This document shows positions 27,272 through 36,292 of a DNA stretch of 64,000 nt, one piece after another. Position 1 is the stretch's first letter. Every line of letters starts with the position of its first letter. The notes beneath the pieces were generated by a model. That model saw nothing but the letters and a program-made list of their open reading frames with translations. It was not told the origin of the DNA and made no database searches. This DNA is from Paraburkholderia sp. LEh10 (lineage in GTDB: Bacteria; Pseudomonadota; Gammaproteobacteria; Burkholderiales; Burkholderiaceae). The stretch covers positions 62,001-126,000 of the forward strand of contig NZ_JAGIPX010000012.1 of NCBI RefSeq assembly GCF_017814945.1. The letters are read 5' to 3'. A program made the position numbers and the translations under genes.

Positions 27272-27294
27272 GTCTGGCGGACGCTCCGCCAGAC
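27272..27294. promoter_or_regulatory. Perfect hairpin in the catalase leader
   Basis: GTCTGGCGGA-CGC-TCCGCCAGAC: a 10-base perfect stem with a 3-base loop. It sits between promoter and ribosome-binding site of the catalase gene. It may attenuate transcription, stabilise the mRNA, or be a dimeric-protein operator. Confidence 0.6.
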
Positions 27295-27651
27295 GCATTG
27301 TGGGTTCTCCAGCGAGCACGGCCGCAGCGCCTGTGCGGCAACGGTTGCTTCTGGAGGCGGAATCAGGACGGCATGCCGGCGCATTACCGTCTGCGATACA
27401 TCGGGATGAAGATTCGCGCGGCGCTCGACGCGCGCGAACCGATTGCTGCGTCAATGATCTTAGCGGCATTCGGATGGGCCGGCAGCAAAGGGGCAGAGAA
27501 GAGTTGCAAAGGGGGGTTGCAAAGGGGGCCGGCCTACCCGCTATGAATTTCCGCAAACCGATTAAAAAATTAAGTTAGCGCTGGCTTTATTGTCCTTGTC
27601 ATATACATACCAGACTGCCGGCCAATGACAGATAACTAACGATCATCGTTG
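27295..27651. other. Spacer between divergent catalase and rpiR genes
   Basis: 357 bases with no gene I can support. The right half (27560-27640) is A+T-rich and should carry the promoter for the rpiR-ddpX-dpp transcription unit. Confidence 0.45.
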
Positions 27652-28530
27652 ATGTCCACCGCGTTCGCCCACACCGTCGAAGCGAGTTTCGCGACGCTTA
27701 CGCCCACGGCCAAGCGTATCGCCAGCTATATGCTGGCGAACCTCGAGCGCCTCGGCCTGGAAACCGCGGATCAGATTGCGCAGCAGACGGGCACGAGCGG
27801 CATTTCGGTCGGGCGCTTTCTGCGCAGCGTCGGCTATCGCAATCTCGACGACCTGAAGCGCGAATTGCGCGGCGCGCAATCGCGCCCGTGGTTCATCACC
27901 GACCGGCTCGACGCCTACCGCAGCGAGCGCCGCGACAGCGATGCGCACCGCGCGGCCACGCACGGCACAGCCCTCGCCCATTCGCTCGATCTCGAAGTCG
28001 ATGCGATCCGTTTCGTCTATCAGCTTGCGCAAGGCGAATCGTTCGCGCGCGTTGCGCAGCGCATCGCCGATGCGGACGCCGTGTTCATCGTCGGCATTCA
28101 ATCGACGCGCGGCATCGCCAACGCGTTCCATAGCTACCTCGAATATCTGCGGCCGCGCGTGTTCTATTCCGACGGCATGTCAGGATCGTATGTCGATTCG
28201 CTCAACCCGGAATTCGGATCGCCTTACCTGATCGTCACGGATACGCGCGCCTATTCGCGCATCGCGCGCCGCTATTGCGAAGCGGCGGCGCGGCGCGCAT
28301 TGCCGTTCGGGCTCGTCACCGATCTCTATTGCCCGTGGGCGCGCGAGTTTTCATGCGACCTCCTGCAAGTAAAGACGGATGTCGGGCAGTTCTGGGACTC
28401 GCTTGCGCCGCTGACATGCCTGTTCAACCTGTTGATCACGTCGATCGTCGAAAGGCTCGGCCCCGCCATTGACGAACGCGTCGCGCGCAATCGCGAGTTG
28501 CAGCGCGAACTCGATCAATTCGACCTTTGA
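27652..28530 (+). CDS. MurR/RpiR-family transcriptional regulator
   Basis: 292 residues. N-terminal helix-turn-helix: LTPTAKRIASYMLANL and ADQIAQQTGTSGISVGRFLRSVGYRNLDDLKRELR (in sequence). The central SIS (sugar-isomerase) domain has VAQRIADADAVFIVGIQSTRGIANAFHSYLEYL and DTRAYSRIARRYCEAAARR. The family responds to phosphosugars or muropeptide-derived ligands. Its TGA overlaps the ATG of ddpX, so it is translated together with the operon it likely controls. That arrangement suggests regulation by peptidoglycan breakdown products. Confidence 0.9.
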   Translation: MSTAFAHTVEASFATLTPTAKRIASYMLANLERLGLETADQIAQQTGTSGISVGRFLRSVGYRNLDDLKRELRGAQSRPWFITDRLDAYRSERRDSDAHRAATHGTALAHSLDLEVDAIRFVYQLAQGESFARVAQRIADADAVFIVGIQSTRGIANAFHSYLEYLRPRVFYSDGMSGSYVDSLNPEFGSPYLIVTDTRAYSRIARRYCEAAARRALPFGLVTDLYCPWAREFSCDLLQVKTDVGQFWDSLAPLTCLFNLLITSIVERLGPAIDERVARNRELQRELDQFDL

Positions 28531-29102
28531 TGCTCATGACCGGTAAACCCCAACTGATTCATATCACGCCCGAAACGCATCGCGTCGATCTCGATCTCGT
28601 CTATGCAACGGAGCGCAACCTCACCGGCAAGCCGATCTATCGAGAAGCACATTGCCTGCTGCTCGCGCCCGCCGAAGCGGGATTGCGCAAAGCCGTCGAA
28701 CTCGCCGCAAGCATCGGCATGACGCTGCGCATTTTCGATGCGTACCGTCCGCCGCAAGCGCAGCAGGTCTTGTGGGACTTCCTGCCCGATCCGCGCTATA
28801 TCGCCGAGCTGGGACGCGGCTCCAACCACAGCCGCGGCACTGCGCTCGATCTGACCTTGATCGACGGCAACGGCGAGGCGCTCGACATGGGCACGGCATT
28901 CGACGCGATGATCGAGGAGTCCGAGCACTTTCACCAGGGGCTGCCGCCGCATGTGCAGCGCAACCGCCTGCTGCTGCTCGGCATCATGCACGCCGCGGGC
29001 TTCACGCACATTCCGAGCGAGTGGTGGCACTACGAATTGCCGGGCTCGCGCGCGCTGCCTGTCATCGATAACAGCGAAAGCGGCCCGTTGAAATTGATGT
29101 AG
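28530..29102 (+). CDS. ddpX: D-alanyl-D-alanine dipeptidase (VanX/DdpX family)
   Basis: 190 residues. Zinc dipeptidase cleaving D-Ala-D-Ala. The zinc motif SNHSRGTALDLT (His and Asp ligands) and the later catalytic Glu-His segment SEWWHYELPG are both intact. Arg and Tyr in FDAYRPPQAQ match the substrate-side Arg71 region of VanX. No signal peptide, so it works in the cytoplasm, consistent with peptide import by the following ABC genes. The ATG at 28530 overlaps the rpiR stop; a second ATG six bases later is possible. Confidence 0.92.
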   Translation: MLMTGKPQLIHITPETHRVDLDLVYATERNLTGKPIYREAHCLLLAPAEAGLRKAVELAASIGMTLRIFDAYRPPQAQQVLWDFLPDPRYIAELGRGSNHSRGTALDLTLIDGNGEALDMGTAFDAMIEESEHFHQGLPPHVQRNRLLLLGIMHAAGFTHIPSEWWHYELPGSRALPVIDNSESGPLKLM

Positions 29103-29159
29103 TCGCGTTGGTTCTTTGCTGTCCGTTTTCAGGTCTTTTCCTTTACATACGGAGCGAGT

Positions 29160-30767
29160 ATGAATCTGGCTTTGCGCAATGCGCTAGCGGCAGTGGCCGT
29201 CGTATCGGCACTGACGCTTACGATGACGACAACAGGCACGGCATTCGCGGCGACCCCGAAAGACATGCTGGTGATCGCCACCACGCTCGACGAATTCTCG
29301 ACCCTCGACCCAGGCGAAGTGTACGAACTGGTGCCCGAGGAATACGTGGCGAACACCTATGACCGCCTCGTGCGCGTCGATTTGAAAGACCCGTCGAAAT
29401 TCAACGGTGACGTTGCGCAATCGTGGACGGTCAGCCCCGACGGACTCACGTTCACATTCAAGATCCGCCCCGGCCTGAAGTTCCACTCGGGCAATCCGCT
29501 CACGGCCGACGATGTCGCATGGTCGATCCAGCGCTGCGTGCTGCTCGACAAGGGCGCGGCTGCCGTGCTGCAAGGCATCGGCCTCACCAAAGACAACGCG
29601 CTGCAAAACATCAAGAAAATCGACGATTCCACCGTGAGCATCACGACCGACCAGAAGTACGCACCAACCTTCGTGCTGAACGTGCTGGGAGCATGGCCGG
29701 CTTCTGTCGTGGATAAGAAGCTCCTGATGTCGCACCAGAAGGGCAACGATTTCGGCAACGAATGGCTGCGCACCAACGAGGCGGGCTCCGGTGCGTACAA
29801 GCTCGTCAAATGGACGGCCAACGACAGCATCATCCTGCAGAAGTACGACGGCTATCGCGTGCCGCTTGCGATGAAACGCATCGTGATGCGCCATGTGCCC
29901 GAAGCGGCGGGCCAGCGCCTGCTGCTCGAAAACGGCGACGCGGATGTCGCGCGCAATCTGAGCCCCGATGACCTCGCCGCGCTCACCAAGGCCAACAAGG
30001 CAAGCGTGATGTCCGTGCCGCAGGCGACGCTGCTCTATCTCGGCCTCAATGTGAAGAACCCGAATCTCGCGAAGCCGGAAGTGCAGGAAGCGATGAAGTG
30101 GCTGATCGACTATGACGGCATTCAAACGAACGTGACGAAGAGCACGTTCAAGGTTCATCAAACGTTCCTGCCCGAGGGCTTTCTCGGCGCGCTGAATACC
30201 AATCCGTATCACCAGGACGTGGCAAAAGCAAAGGCGCTGCTTGCCAAGGCCGGCTTGCCGAACGGCTTTAGCGTGACAATGGATGTGCGCAGCGCCTATC
30301 CGTATAACGAAATCGCGCAGGCCGTGCAGGCCAATCTCGCGCAAGGCGGCATCAAGGTCGAGATCATTCCCGGCGACAACAAGCAGACGCTGGCAAAGTA
30401 CCGCGCGCGCCAGCACGACATCTATATCGGCGAATGGTCGGCGGACTACATCGACCCGCACAGCAATGCGCAAGGCTATGCGTGGAACCCCGACAACTCC
30501 GACAAGTCTTCGTACAAGATGCTTGCGTGGCGCAACTCGTGGGATATTCCGGATCTGACGAAAGAGACCAATGCGGCGCTGGCGGAATCGTCGACGGCGA
30601 AGCGCGCACAGCTCTATCAGACGATGCAGAAGGAAATGCTCGCGAAGTCGCCGTTCGTCATCACGTTCCAGCAGGTGTCGCAGGTGGCGATGCGCCCGGG
30701 CGTGTCGGGTCTCGAAGTCGGCCCGATCAACGATCTCGTGTCGTATCTGCACGTGAAGAAGCAGTAA
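29160..30767 (+). CDS. Dipeptide ABC transporter substrate-binding protein
   Basis: 535 residues, SBP family 5. Sec signal peptide ends TAFA before ATPKD. Mature motifs: VPEEYVANTYDRLVR, SPDGLTFTFKIRPGLKFHSGNPLTADDVAWS (in sequence), YLGLNVKNPNLAKPEVQEAM and TFLPEG. It binds peptides or similar ligands in the periplasm and delivers them to the adjacent permeases. It follows ddpX and precedes both permease genes, giving the layout of the E. coli ddpXABCDF operon. Confidence 0.93.
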   Translation: MNLALRNALAAVAVVSALTLTMTTTGTAFAATPKDMLVIATTLDEFSTLDPGEVYELVPEEYVANTYDRLVRVDLKDPSKFNGDVAQSWTVSPDGLTFTFKIRPGLKFHSGNPLTADDVAWSIQRCVLLDKGAAAVLQGIGLTKDNALQNIKKIDDSTVSITTDQKYAPTFVLNVLGAWPASVVDKKLLMSHQKGNDFGNEWLRTNEAGSGAYKLVKWTANDSIILQKYDGYRVPLAMKRIVMRHVPEAAGQRLLLENGDADVARNLSPDDLAALTKANKASVMSVPQATLLYLGLNVKNPNLAKPEVQEAMKWLIDYDGIQTNVTKSTFKVHQTFLPEGFLGALNTNPYHQDVAKAKALLAKAGLPNGFSVTMDVRSAYPYNEIAQAVQANLAQGGIKVEIIPGDNKQTLAKYRARQHDIYIGEWSADYIDPHSNAQGYAWNPDNSDKSSYKMLAWRNSWDIPDLTKETNAALAESSTAKRAQLYQTMQKEMLAKSPFVITFQQVSQVAMRPGVSGLEVGPINDLVSYLHVKKQ

Positions 30768-30789
30768 GCACGCCGCGACGCTGCAGAAC

Positions 30790-31860
30790 ATGTCGACGAC
30801 GCTCACTCCTATCGACCGCATTCGCGCCGCGTCCGCGCGCAGCGCGAGTGTGCGCTGGACGTTGCGCGTGCTGCGGTGGGCGCTCACGCTCGCCGTCACG
30901 TTCACGGGTTTGCTGGCCGTGACCTTCGTGATCGGCCGCAAGGTGCCGATCGATCCCGTGCTCGCAATACTCGGCGATCGCGCATCGGCGAGCGCGTATG
31001 CGGCCGCGCGCATCCAGCTCGGTCTCGACAAGCCGCTCGCCGAGCAGTTCTTCATCTACGTGCGCGCGGTGCTGCACGGCGATCTGGGCGTGTCGCTGCT
31101 GACGGCCAACCCGGTGCTCGACGACATCAAACGCGTGTTCCCTGCCACGCTCGAACTCGCGACGCTGTCGACGATCATCGGCGTATTGATCGGCGTGCCG
31201 CTCGGCGTCATCGCGGCGACGCGTCACAACCGCTGGATCGATCACGTCGCGCGCTTCATCGGGCTGATCGGCAGTTCCGTTCCCGTGTTCTGGCTCGGTC
31301 TGATGGGATTGTTGCTGTTCTACGCGAAGCTGCATTGGGTGTCGGGACCAGGCCGGCTCGACCCTGTGTACGACGGCATGGTCGACACGCAGACGGGCAG
31401 CCTGCTGATCGACTCGCTGATCGCGGGCGAATGGGAGGTGTTTTTAAACGCGTTTTCGCACATCGCGCTGCCCGCCGCGATACTCGGCTATTACTCGGTT
31501 GCGTATCTGAGCCGGATGACGCGCTCGTTCATGCTCGACCAATTGAACCAGGAGTACATCACGACGGCACGCGCGAAAGGCCTCTCCGAGCGGCGCGTGG
31601 TGTGGGTGCATGCTTTCGGCAATATCGCCGTACCGCTGCTGACGGTGATCGCGCTTTCGTACAGCTTCCTGCTGGAAGGTTCGGTGCTGACGGAAATCGT
31701 GTTCGCATGGCCCGGCATCGGCTCGTATCTGACGGGCGCCTTGCTCAACGCCGACATGAATGCCGTGCTCGGCAGCACGCTCGTGATCGGCATCACCTTT
31801 ATCGCATTGAACCTGCTGACGGACGCGCTGTATCGCGTGTTCGATCCGCGCGCCCGCTGA
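30790..31860 (+). CDS. Dipeptide ABC transporter permease 1 (DppB/DdpB type)
   Basis: 356 residues with about six membrane helices. The N-terminal arm has about 30 extra residues before the first helix. The DppB-like EAA loop reads EYITTARAKGLSERRVVWVHAFGNIAVPLLTVIALSYSFLLEGSVLTEIVFAWPGIG (the coupling segment is ARAKGLSERRV). It pairs with the next gene to form the membrane channel. 22 bases separate it from the substrate-binding protein gene. Confidence 0.92.
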   Translation: MSTTLTPIDRIRAASARSASVRWTLRVLRWALTLAVTFTGLLAVTFVIGRKVPIDPVLAILGDRASASAYAAARIQLGLDKPLAEQFFIYVRAVLHGDLGVSLLTANPVLDDIKRVFPATLELATLSTIIGVLIGVPLGVIAATRHNRWIDHVARFIGLIGSSVPVFWLGLMGLLLFYAKLHWVSGPGRLDPVYDGMVDTQTGSLLIDSLIAGEWEVFLNAFSHIALPAAILGYYSVAYLSRMTRSFMLDQLNQEYITTARAKGLSERRVVWVHAFGNIAVPLLTVIALSYSFLLEGSVLTEIVFAWPGIGSYLTGALLNADMNAVLGSTLVIGITFIALNLLTDALYRVFDPRAR

Positions 31861-31873
31861 TGCATCGCAAACC

Positions 31874-32788
31874 ATGAATACACCGCGCCCGACATGGCAA
31901 GCATGGCTGCTGACCGACACGCCCGCTTCGCGGCGGCAAGCGGCGCTCGGTCTCGCGTACCGGCGCTGGCGGCGTTTCGCGGGCAATCCGTTGTCGACGT
32001 TCGGCTTGTTGATCCTCCTGCTGCTTGTGATCGTCGCGATCATCGGGCCGTGGATTGCGCCGCACGATCCCCTCAGGCAAGTGCTGTCCGACCGTCTGCT
32101 GCCGCCCGGCTCGGCTTCCCACTGGCTCGGCACCGATCAGCTCGGCCGCGACATTCTCTCGCGCATCATCTACGGTTCGCGGCTGACGCTGTCGATCGCG
32201 ATACTCGTCGTTGTGGTCGTCGTGCCGATCGGTTTGATGATCGGAACGACAGCGGGCTTTTTCGGCGGCTGGGTCGACAACGTGCTGATGCGCATCACCG
32301 ATATCGCGCTCGCGTTTCCGAAGATCGTGCTCGCGCTTGCATTCGCTGCCGCGTTGGGTCCAGGTGTCATCAATGCTGTCATCGCCATTTCGATTACGGC
32401 ATGGCCTGCGTATGCACGCCTTGCGCGAGCCGAAACGTTGAGGCTCGTGCAAGCCGACTTCATTCACGTCGCAAGGCTGCAAGGCGCGTCGAATCTGCGC
32501 ATTCTGCTGCGCTATATCGTGCCGCTCTGCTCGTCGTCGGTGATCGTGCGCGCGACGCTCGACATGGCGGGCATCATTCTCACGGTCGCGGGCCTCGGCT
32601 TTCTGGGCCTCGGCGCGCAGCCGCCCAGCCCCGAATGGGGCTTCATGGTCGCATCGGGCCGCAACGTGTTGCTCGATTCCTGGTGGGTCGCCACGATACC
32701 GGGTTTCGCGATCCTGCTCGTGAGCCTCGCGTTCAATCTGCTCGGCGACGGACTGCGCGATGTGTTCGACCCGCGCCACGGAGACTGA
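31874..32788 (+). CDS. Dipeptide ABC transporter permease 2 (DppC/DdpC type)
   Basis: 304 residues, six helices. Seen: the N-terminal FAGNPLSTFGLLILLLLVIVAII helix, PHDPLRQVLSDRLLPPGSASHWLGTDQLGRDILSRIIYG (family hallmark GTDQLGRD), and the coupling loop FIHVARLQGAS. Heterodimer partner of the preceding permease. The next gene starts 2 bases after its stop. Confidence 0.93.
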   Translation: MNTPRPTWQAWLLTDTPASRRQAALGLAYRRWRRFAGNPLSTFGLLILLLLVIVAIIGPWIAPHDPLRQVLSDRLLPPGSASHWLGTDQLGRDILSRIIYGSRLTLSIAILVVVVVVPIGLMIGTTAGFFGGWVDNVLMRITDIALAFPKIVLALAFAAALGPGVINAVIAISITAWPAYARLARAETLRLVQADFIHVARLQGASNLRILLRYIVPLCSSSVIVRATLDMAGIILTVAGLGFLGLGAQPPSPEWGFMVASGRNVLLDSWWVATIPGFAILLVSLAFNLLGDGLRDVFDPRHGD

Positions 32789-32789
32789 C

Positions 32790-33671
32790 ATGCGCACCGG
32801 TCACACGACTCAAGCGTTGTGCGAAATCGACGATCTGCGCATTGCGTTCCGCAGCCACGACGGCACGATGAGCGAAGCCGTGCGCGGCCTTTCGCTGACG
32901 TTGAACAAGGGCGAGCGGCTCGGCATCGTCGGCGAATCGGGTTCGGGCAAATCGCTGACGGGCCGCGCGCTCCTCGGCCTGTTGCCGGCCGCCGCGCACT
33001 GCACCGCGAAAGCATTGCGCTTCGACGGGCACGATCTCTTGAATATGCCCGCAGGCCAGCGCCGCCGTCTGTGCGGCCAGCAGATGGGCATGATCCTGCA
33101 GGACCCCAAGTACTCGCTGAACCCGGTGATGACGGTGGCGCAGCAGATGCGCGAGGCGTTCGCGCTGCACGAGCCAAAGCTGAGCCGTCGCGCAATGCAC
33201 GACAAGATCGTCGCCGCGCTCGAAGCCGTGCATATCCGCAACCCGCAGCGCGTCGCGGATTCATACCCGCATGAGCTTTCGGGCGGGATGGGGCAGCGCG
33301 TGATGATCGCGATGATGGTCTCGACGGGACCGCGCCTGTTGATCGCCGACGAACCGACTAGCGCGCTCGATGTGCTCGTCTCGATGCAAGTGCTCGCGGT
33401 GCTCGACGAGATGATCGCAAAACATGACACTGGCCTCATCTTCATCAGCCACGATCTTCCGCTCGTGATGTCGTTCTGCGACCGCGTCGTGGTGATGTAC
33501 GCGGGGCGCGTGGTCGAGACCTGCGCGGCGCGCGATCTCGTGCATGCGCGACACGCGTATACGCGCGGCCTGATTGCGGCAAATCCGCCGCTCGCCGATC
33601 CGCCCGACGAGCTGCCCGTGCTGTCGCGCGACCCCGCGTGGCTCGACGATGCGCAAGGAGGGTCCGCATGA
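32790..33671 (+). CDS. Dipeptide ABC transporter ATP-binding protein 1 (DppD/DdpD type)
   Basis: 293 residues. Walker A GESGSGKS, Q-loop region GMILQDPKYSLNPVM, signature LSGGMGQRV, Walker B LLIADEPTSALD, H-loop FISHDL. The C-terminal oligopeptide-transporter extension (HARHAYTRGLIAANPP) is present. Start at ATG 32790 after GGAGACTG; its stop overlaps the next ATG (ATGA). Confidence 0.94.
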   Translation: MRTGHTTQALCEIDDLRIAFRSHDGTMSEAVRGLSLTLNKGERLGIVGESGSGKSLTGRALLGLLPAAAHCTAKALRFDGHDLLNMPAGQRRRLCGQQMGMILQDPKYSLNPVMTVAQQMREAFALHEPKLSRRAMHDKIVAALEAVHIRNPQRVADSYPHELSGGMGQRVMIAMMVSTGPRLLIADEPTSALDVLVSMQVLAVLDEMIAKHDTGLIFISHDLPLVMSFCDRVVVMYAGRVVETCAARDLVHARHAYTRGLIAANPPLADPPDELPVLSRDPAWLDDAQGGSA

Positions 33672-34435
33672 TCGACGTCGATGCATTGACCGTTCGCTTC
33701 AAGACCGCGGCGGGGGCTGTCGATGCCGTACGCAATGTGACCTTCCGTGTCGCGCGCGGCGAAGTGTTCGGGCTGGTCGGCGAATCGGGCTCCGGCAAGT
33801 CGACGATCCTGCGAGCGTTGAGCGGACTCACGCCCATTACGCAGGGCGCGATGCGCATCGCGCAGCACGACGAGCGTGCGCGCAAGCGTGATGTGCAAAT
33901 GGTGTTTCAAGACCCGTACGGGTCGCTTCATCCGCGCTTCACGGTCGATCAGACCTTACGCGAGCCGTTGCGTATCAACGGCATCGGCCAGCATGAAACG
34001 CGCATCGTCGATGCGCTGCGCGAGGTGGGCCTGAACACATCGTTCCGGTTTCGCTATCCGCATCAACTGTCGGGGGGACAGCGGCAGCGCGTGGCGATTG
34101 CGCGCGCGCTCATCGTCGAGCCGCGCGTGCTGTTGCTCGATGAGCCGACGTCGGCGCTCGACGTCTCCGTGCAAGCTGAAATACTGAACCTGTTGAAGCG
34201 TCTGCATCGTGAGCGCAATCTGACGATGATTCTCGTCAGCCACAATCTCGCCGTGGTCGGCTTTTTGTGTTCACGTGTCGCGATCATGCGCAACGGCGAG
34301 ATCGTCGAAGAACGCGATATCGAGCGGATTCGCGCGCAGCAGGTCGATAACGACTATTCGCGCAGCCTGCTGCTCGCAACGGGGGGTTATCAGCGCAAGG
34401 CAGTCGAGGCGATCGGCGTCGACGCTTCGCTGTGA
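33668..34435 (+). CDS. Dipeptide ABC transporter ATP-binding protein 2 (DppF/DdpF type)
   Basis: 255 residues. Walker A GESGSGKST, Q-loop VFQDPYGSLHPRF, signature LSGGQRQRVAIARAL, Walker B LLLDEPTSALD, H-loop LVSHNLAVV. Somewhat shorter than typical DppF and without the long OppF C-terminal arm. Translationally coupled to the preceding ATPase gene. Last gene of the rpiR-ddpX-transporter operon; a palindrome follows. Confidence 0.94.
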   Translation: MIDVDALTVRFKTAAGAVDAVRNVTFRVARGEVFGLVGESGSGKSTILRALSGLTPITQGAMRIAQHDERARKRDVQMVFQDPYGSLHPRFTVDQTLREPLRINGIGQHETRIVDALREVGLNTSFRFRYPHQLSGGQRQRVAIARALIVEPRVLLLDEPTSALDVSVQAEILNLLKRLHRERNLTMILVSHNLAVVGFLCSRVAIMRNGEIVEERDIERIRAQQVDNDYSRSLLLATGGYQRKAVEAIGVDASL

Positions 34436-34445
34436 GCGCGGACAC

Positions 34446-34463
34446 GCGGCCCGATCGGGCCGC
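34446..34463. terminator. GC palindrome between the ddp-type operon and the MFS gene
   Basis: GCGGCCCGATCGGGCCGC, a perfect 18-base palindrome between convergent stop codons (34435 and 34478). Probably a bidirectional end of transcription. Confidence 0.55.
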
Positions 34464-34477
34464 TGTCGCCGCGATTG

Positions 34478-35842
34478 TCATTCGACTGCGGGCGTCAGTT
34501 CTGCTTCTTCGATGCTCGCCACGCGCGCACGTCTTGCCGTTGCATAGACGCCGAACGCGGAGATCATCGCAGGCACGGCGAGCAGGCTGAACACCGAACC
34601 GAACTGCCAGCCCAGCCCCATCAGCGCGGCGCCGACCAGCGCGCCCGCCACGCCGCCGATGCGTCCTACGCCCAGCATCCACGCGACGCCCGTTGCGCGC
34701 CCTTGCGTCGGATAGAAGCTGGCGGCGAGTGCGGACATCGACGTGACAGCAGAGGTGACGACGGTGCCTGTCAGGAAGATCAGCGTGCCGAGCCACACCT
34801 GATGCCCGACGCCGTGCCCGACGAGCATGACCAGCACGGCAGATACGACATACGTGCAGGCGATCACGCGATTGGCCTTGAAGCGATCCATCAGCCAGCC
34901 GACACTGAGATTGCCGAGCACGCCGCCGAGCGGAAACAGCGAGGTCATCAACGCGGCGTTCTGGCCTGAAAAGCCTGTGTCCTTGAAGAGCGTGGGCAGC
35001 CAGTTGGTCAGCAGGTAGTAGATCAACAAACCCATGAAATACGCGAGCCACAGCATCAGCGTGCCGAAGCGATAGCGCGGCGACAGCACCACGCGCAACG
35101 CGGAACCCCGGCCTTCCGTTGCCGCGTCAGCCGTGACAAAACGGCATTCGTCGAGACGCGCATGTGCGGCGATACGCGAGAGCACCCGCGCGATGCGTGC
35201 GTCGCCGCGCTTTCTCGTCACCATGAACTGCGCGGATTCGGGCAGCAGCGCGACGAGCATGACGGTCAACGCGATCGGTCCAACGCCGCCTGCCACGAGC
35301 ACGCTTTGCCAGCCGAAATGCGGTATCAGCCATGCGGACGCCACGCCGCCTATCGCAAGCCCGCACGAAAAGCCGCAGAACATCGCATTGACGGCAACGG
35401 CGCGAATGCGCGCGGGCGCGTATTCGGACATCAACGTGACCGCATTGGGCATCGCCGCGCCGAGACCCAGCCCTGTCATGAAGCGCAGAAAGGTGAGCGA
35501 TTCGATCGAAGCCGCGTGCGCAGCGGCGAAACTCCACAGCCCGAAGAAGAACACCGACAAGACCAGCACCGTCTTGCGTCCCACGCGATCGGCAAGCGGT
35601 CCGGCCGCCAATGCGCCGATGCCGAGCCCGACGAGCGCGGCGCTCATCACGGGCCCCAGCGCCGCGCGCGCGATGCCCCATTCCTGCACCAGCGAAGGCG
35701 CGATGAAACCGACTGCGGCCGTATCGAAGCCATCGGCGGCCACGACCAGAAAGCACAGCACGAGAATGGTCCATTGAAAAGGCGAAAAACGTTGGCTGTC
35801 GATGAAATGCTGTACATCGACGGTGCGTTTGTGCTGGTTCAT
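34478..35842 (-). CDS. AAHS-family MFS transporter (aromatic or cyclic acid:H+ symporter)
   Basis: 454 residues, 12 transmembrane helices. The N-terminal signature VVAADGFDTAAVGFIAPSLVQEWG (with the Asp in the first helix), the GRK-type loop ADRVGRKTVLVLSVFFFG, and FMTGLGLGAAMPNAVTLMSEY all mark the aromatic acid:H+ symporter family of PcaK/BenK/MhpT. It imports an organic acid by proton symport. Last gene of the minus-strand catabolic block, 99 bases after the NIPSNAP gene. It sits close to pobA, so a 4-hydroxybenzoate-related substrate is plausible. Confidence 0.9.
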   Translation of the reverse strand: MNQHKRTVDVQHFIDSQRFSPFQWTILVLCFLVVAADGFDTAAVGFIAPSLVQEWGIARAALGPVMSAALVGLGIGALAAGPLADRVGRKTVLVLSVFFFGLWSFAAAHAASIESLTFLRFMTGLGLGAAMPNAVTLMSEYAPARIRAVAVNAMFCGFSCGLAIGGVASAWLIPHFGWQSVLVAGGVGPIALTVMLVALLPESAQFMVTRKRGDARIARVLSRIAAHARLDECRFVTADAATEGRGSALRVVLSPRYRFGTLMLWLAYFMGLLIYYLLTNWLPTLFKDTGFSGQNAALMTSLFPLGGVLGNLSVGWLMDRFKANRVIACTYVVSAVLVMLVGHGVGHQVWLGTLIFLTGTVVTSAVTSMSALAASFYPTQGRATGVAWMLGVGRIGGVAGALVGAALMGLGWQFGSVFSLLAVPAMISAFGVYATARRARVASIEEAELTPAVE

Positions 35843-35941
35843 CGTGCGTCTCCTTGAATGCGGTTGAACGACCGCTTCACGCTGAAGGACTGCATGCTGT
35901 GTCTCCGTGTCTGTATGGTGTTTGCTGCCGTTTGTTGTGTT

Positions 35942-36280
35942 CTAGCGCAGCAAGGTAAGGCTTCTGAATTCGACACGCCGGATGATCCTGCTTTCCTGCG
36001 CGACGATCAGATGCGCGGATGCCTGCAAATACTCGGGCCATTCCGGGTCCGCGTCGCGCGCGGTGCGGCGCTGATCGTAATCGGCAATGCTGTCGTAGCC
36101 CCACAGATGCACGACCTGGTTCAGCGCGCCGATATCGCTCATATAGAAGCCGACGGGCGGCCCGAGATACTTCAACTGGATGGGCATCGCAAGACGATCG
36201 AATACCTCGATGAATTCGGCCATGCCGCGCGGCCGGATCGTGTAGATGCGATGATCGACAAAAGGCTTGATGCTGCTCAT
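35942..36280 (-). CDS. NIPSNAP-family protein
   Basis: 112 residues, a single alpha-beta ferredoxin-like NIPSNAP domain: DHRIYTIRPRGMAEFIEVFD, VVHLWGYDSIADYDQRRTA and EWPEYLQASAHLI. Found in many catabolic operons, but with no settled activity. Its start lies 12 bases after the stop of the flavoprotein gene, so it belongs to that operon. Confidence 0.88.
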   Translation of the reverse strand: MSSIKPFVDHRIYTIRPRGMAEFIEVFDRLAMPIQLKYLGPPVGFYMSDIGALNQVVHLWGYDSIADYDQRRTARDADPEWPEYLQASAHLIVAQESRIIRRVEFRSLTLLR

Positions 36281-36292
36281 GCGTGTGTCCTC

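Noticed and set aside
27203..27556. 117-residue minus-strand open frame upstream of katA
   Set aside because: Overlaps the catalase start and its leader hairpin; Arg/Ser-rich shadow.
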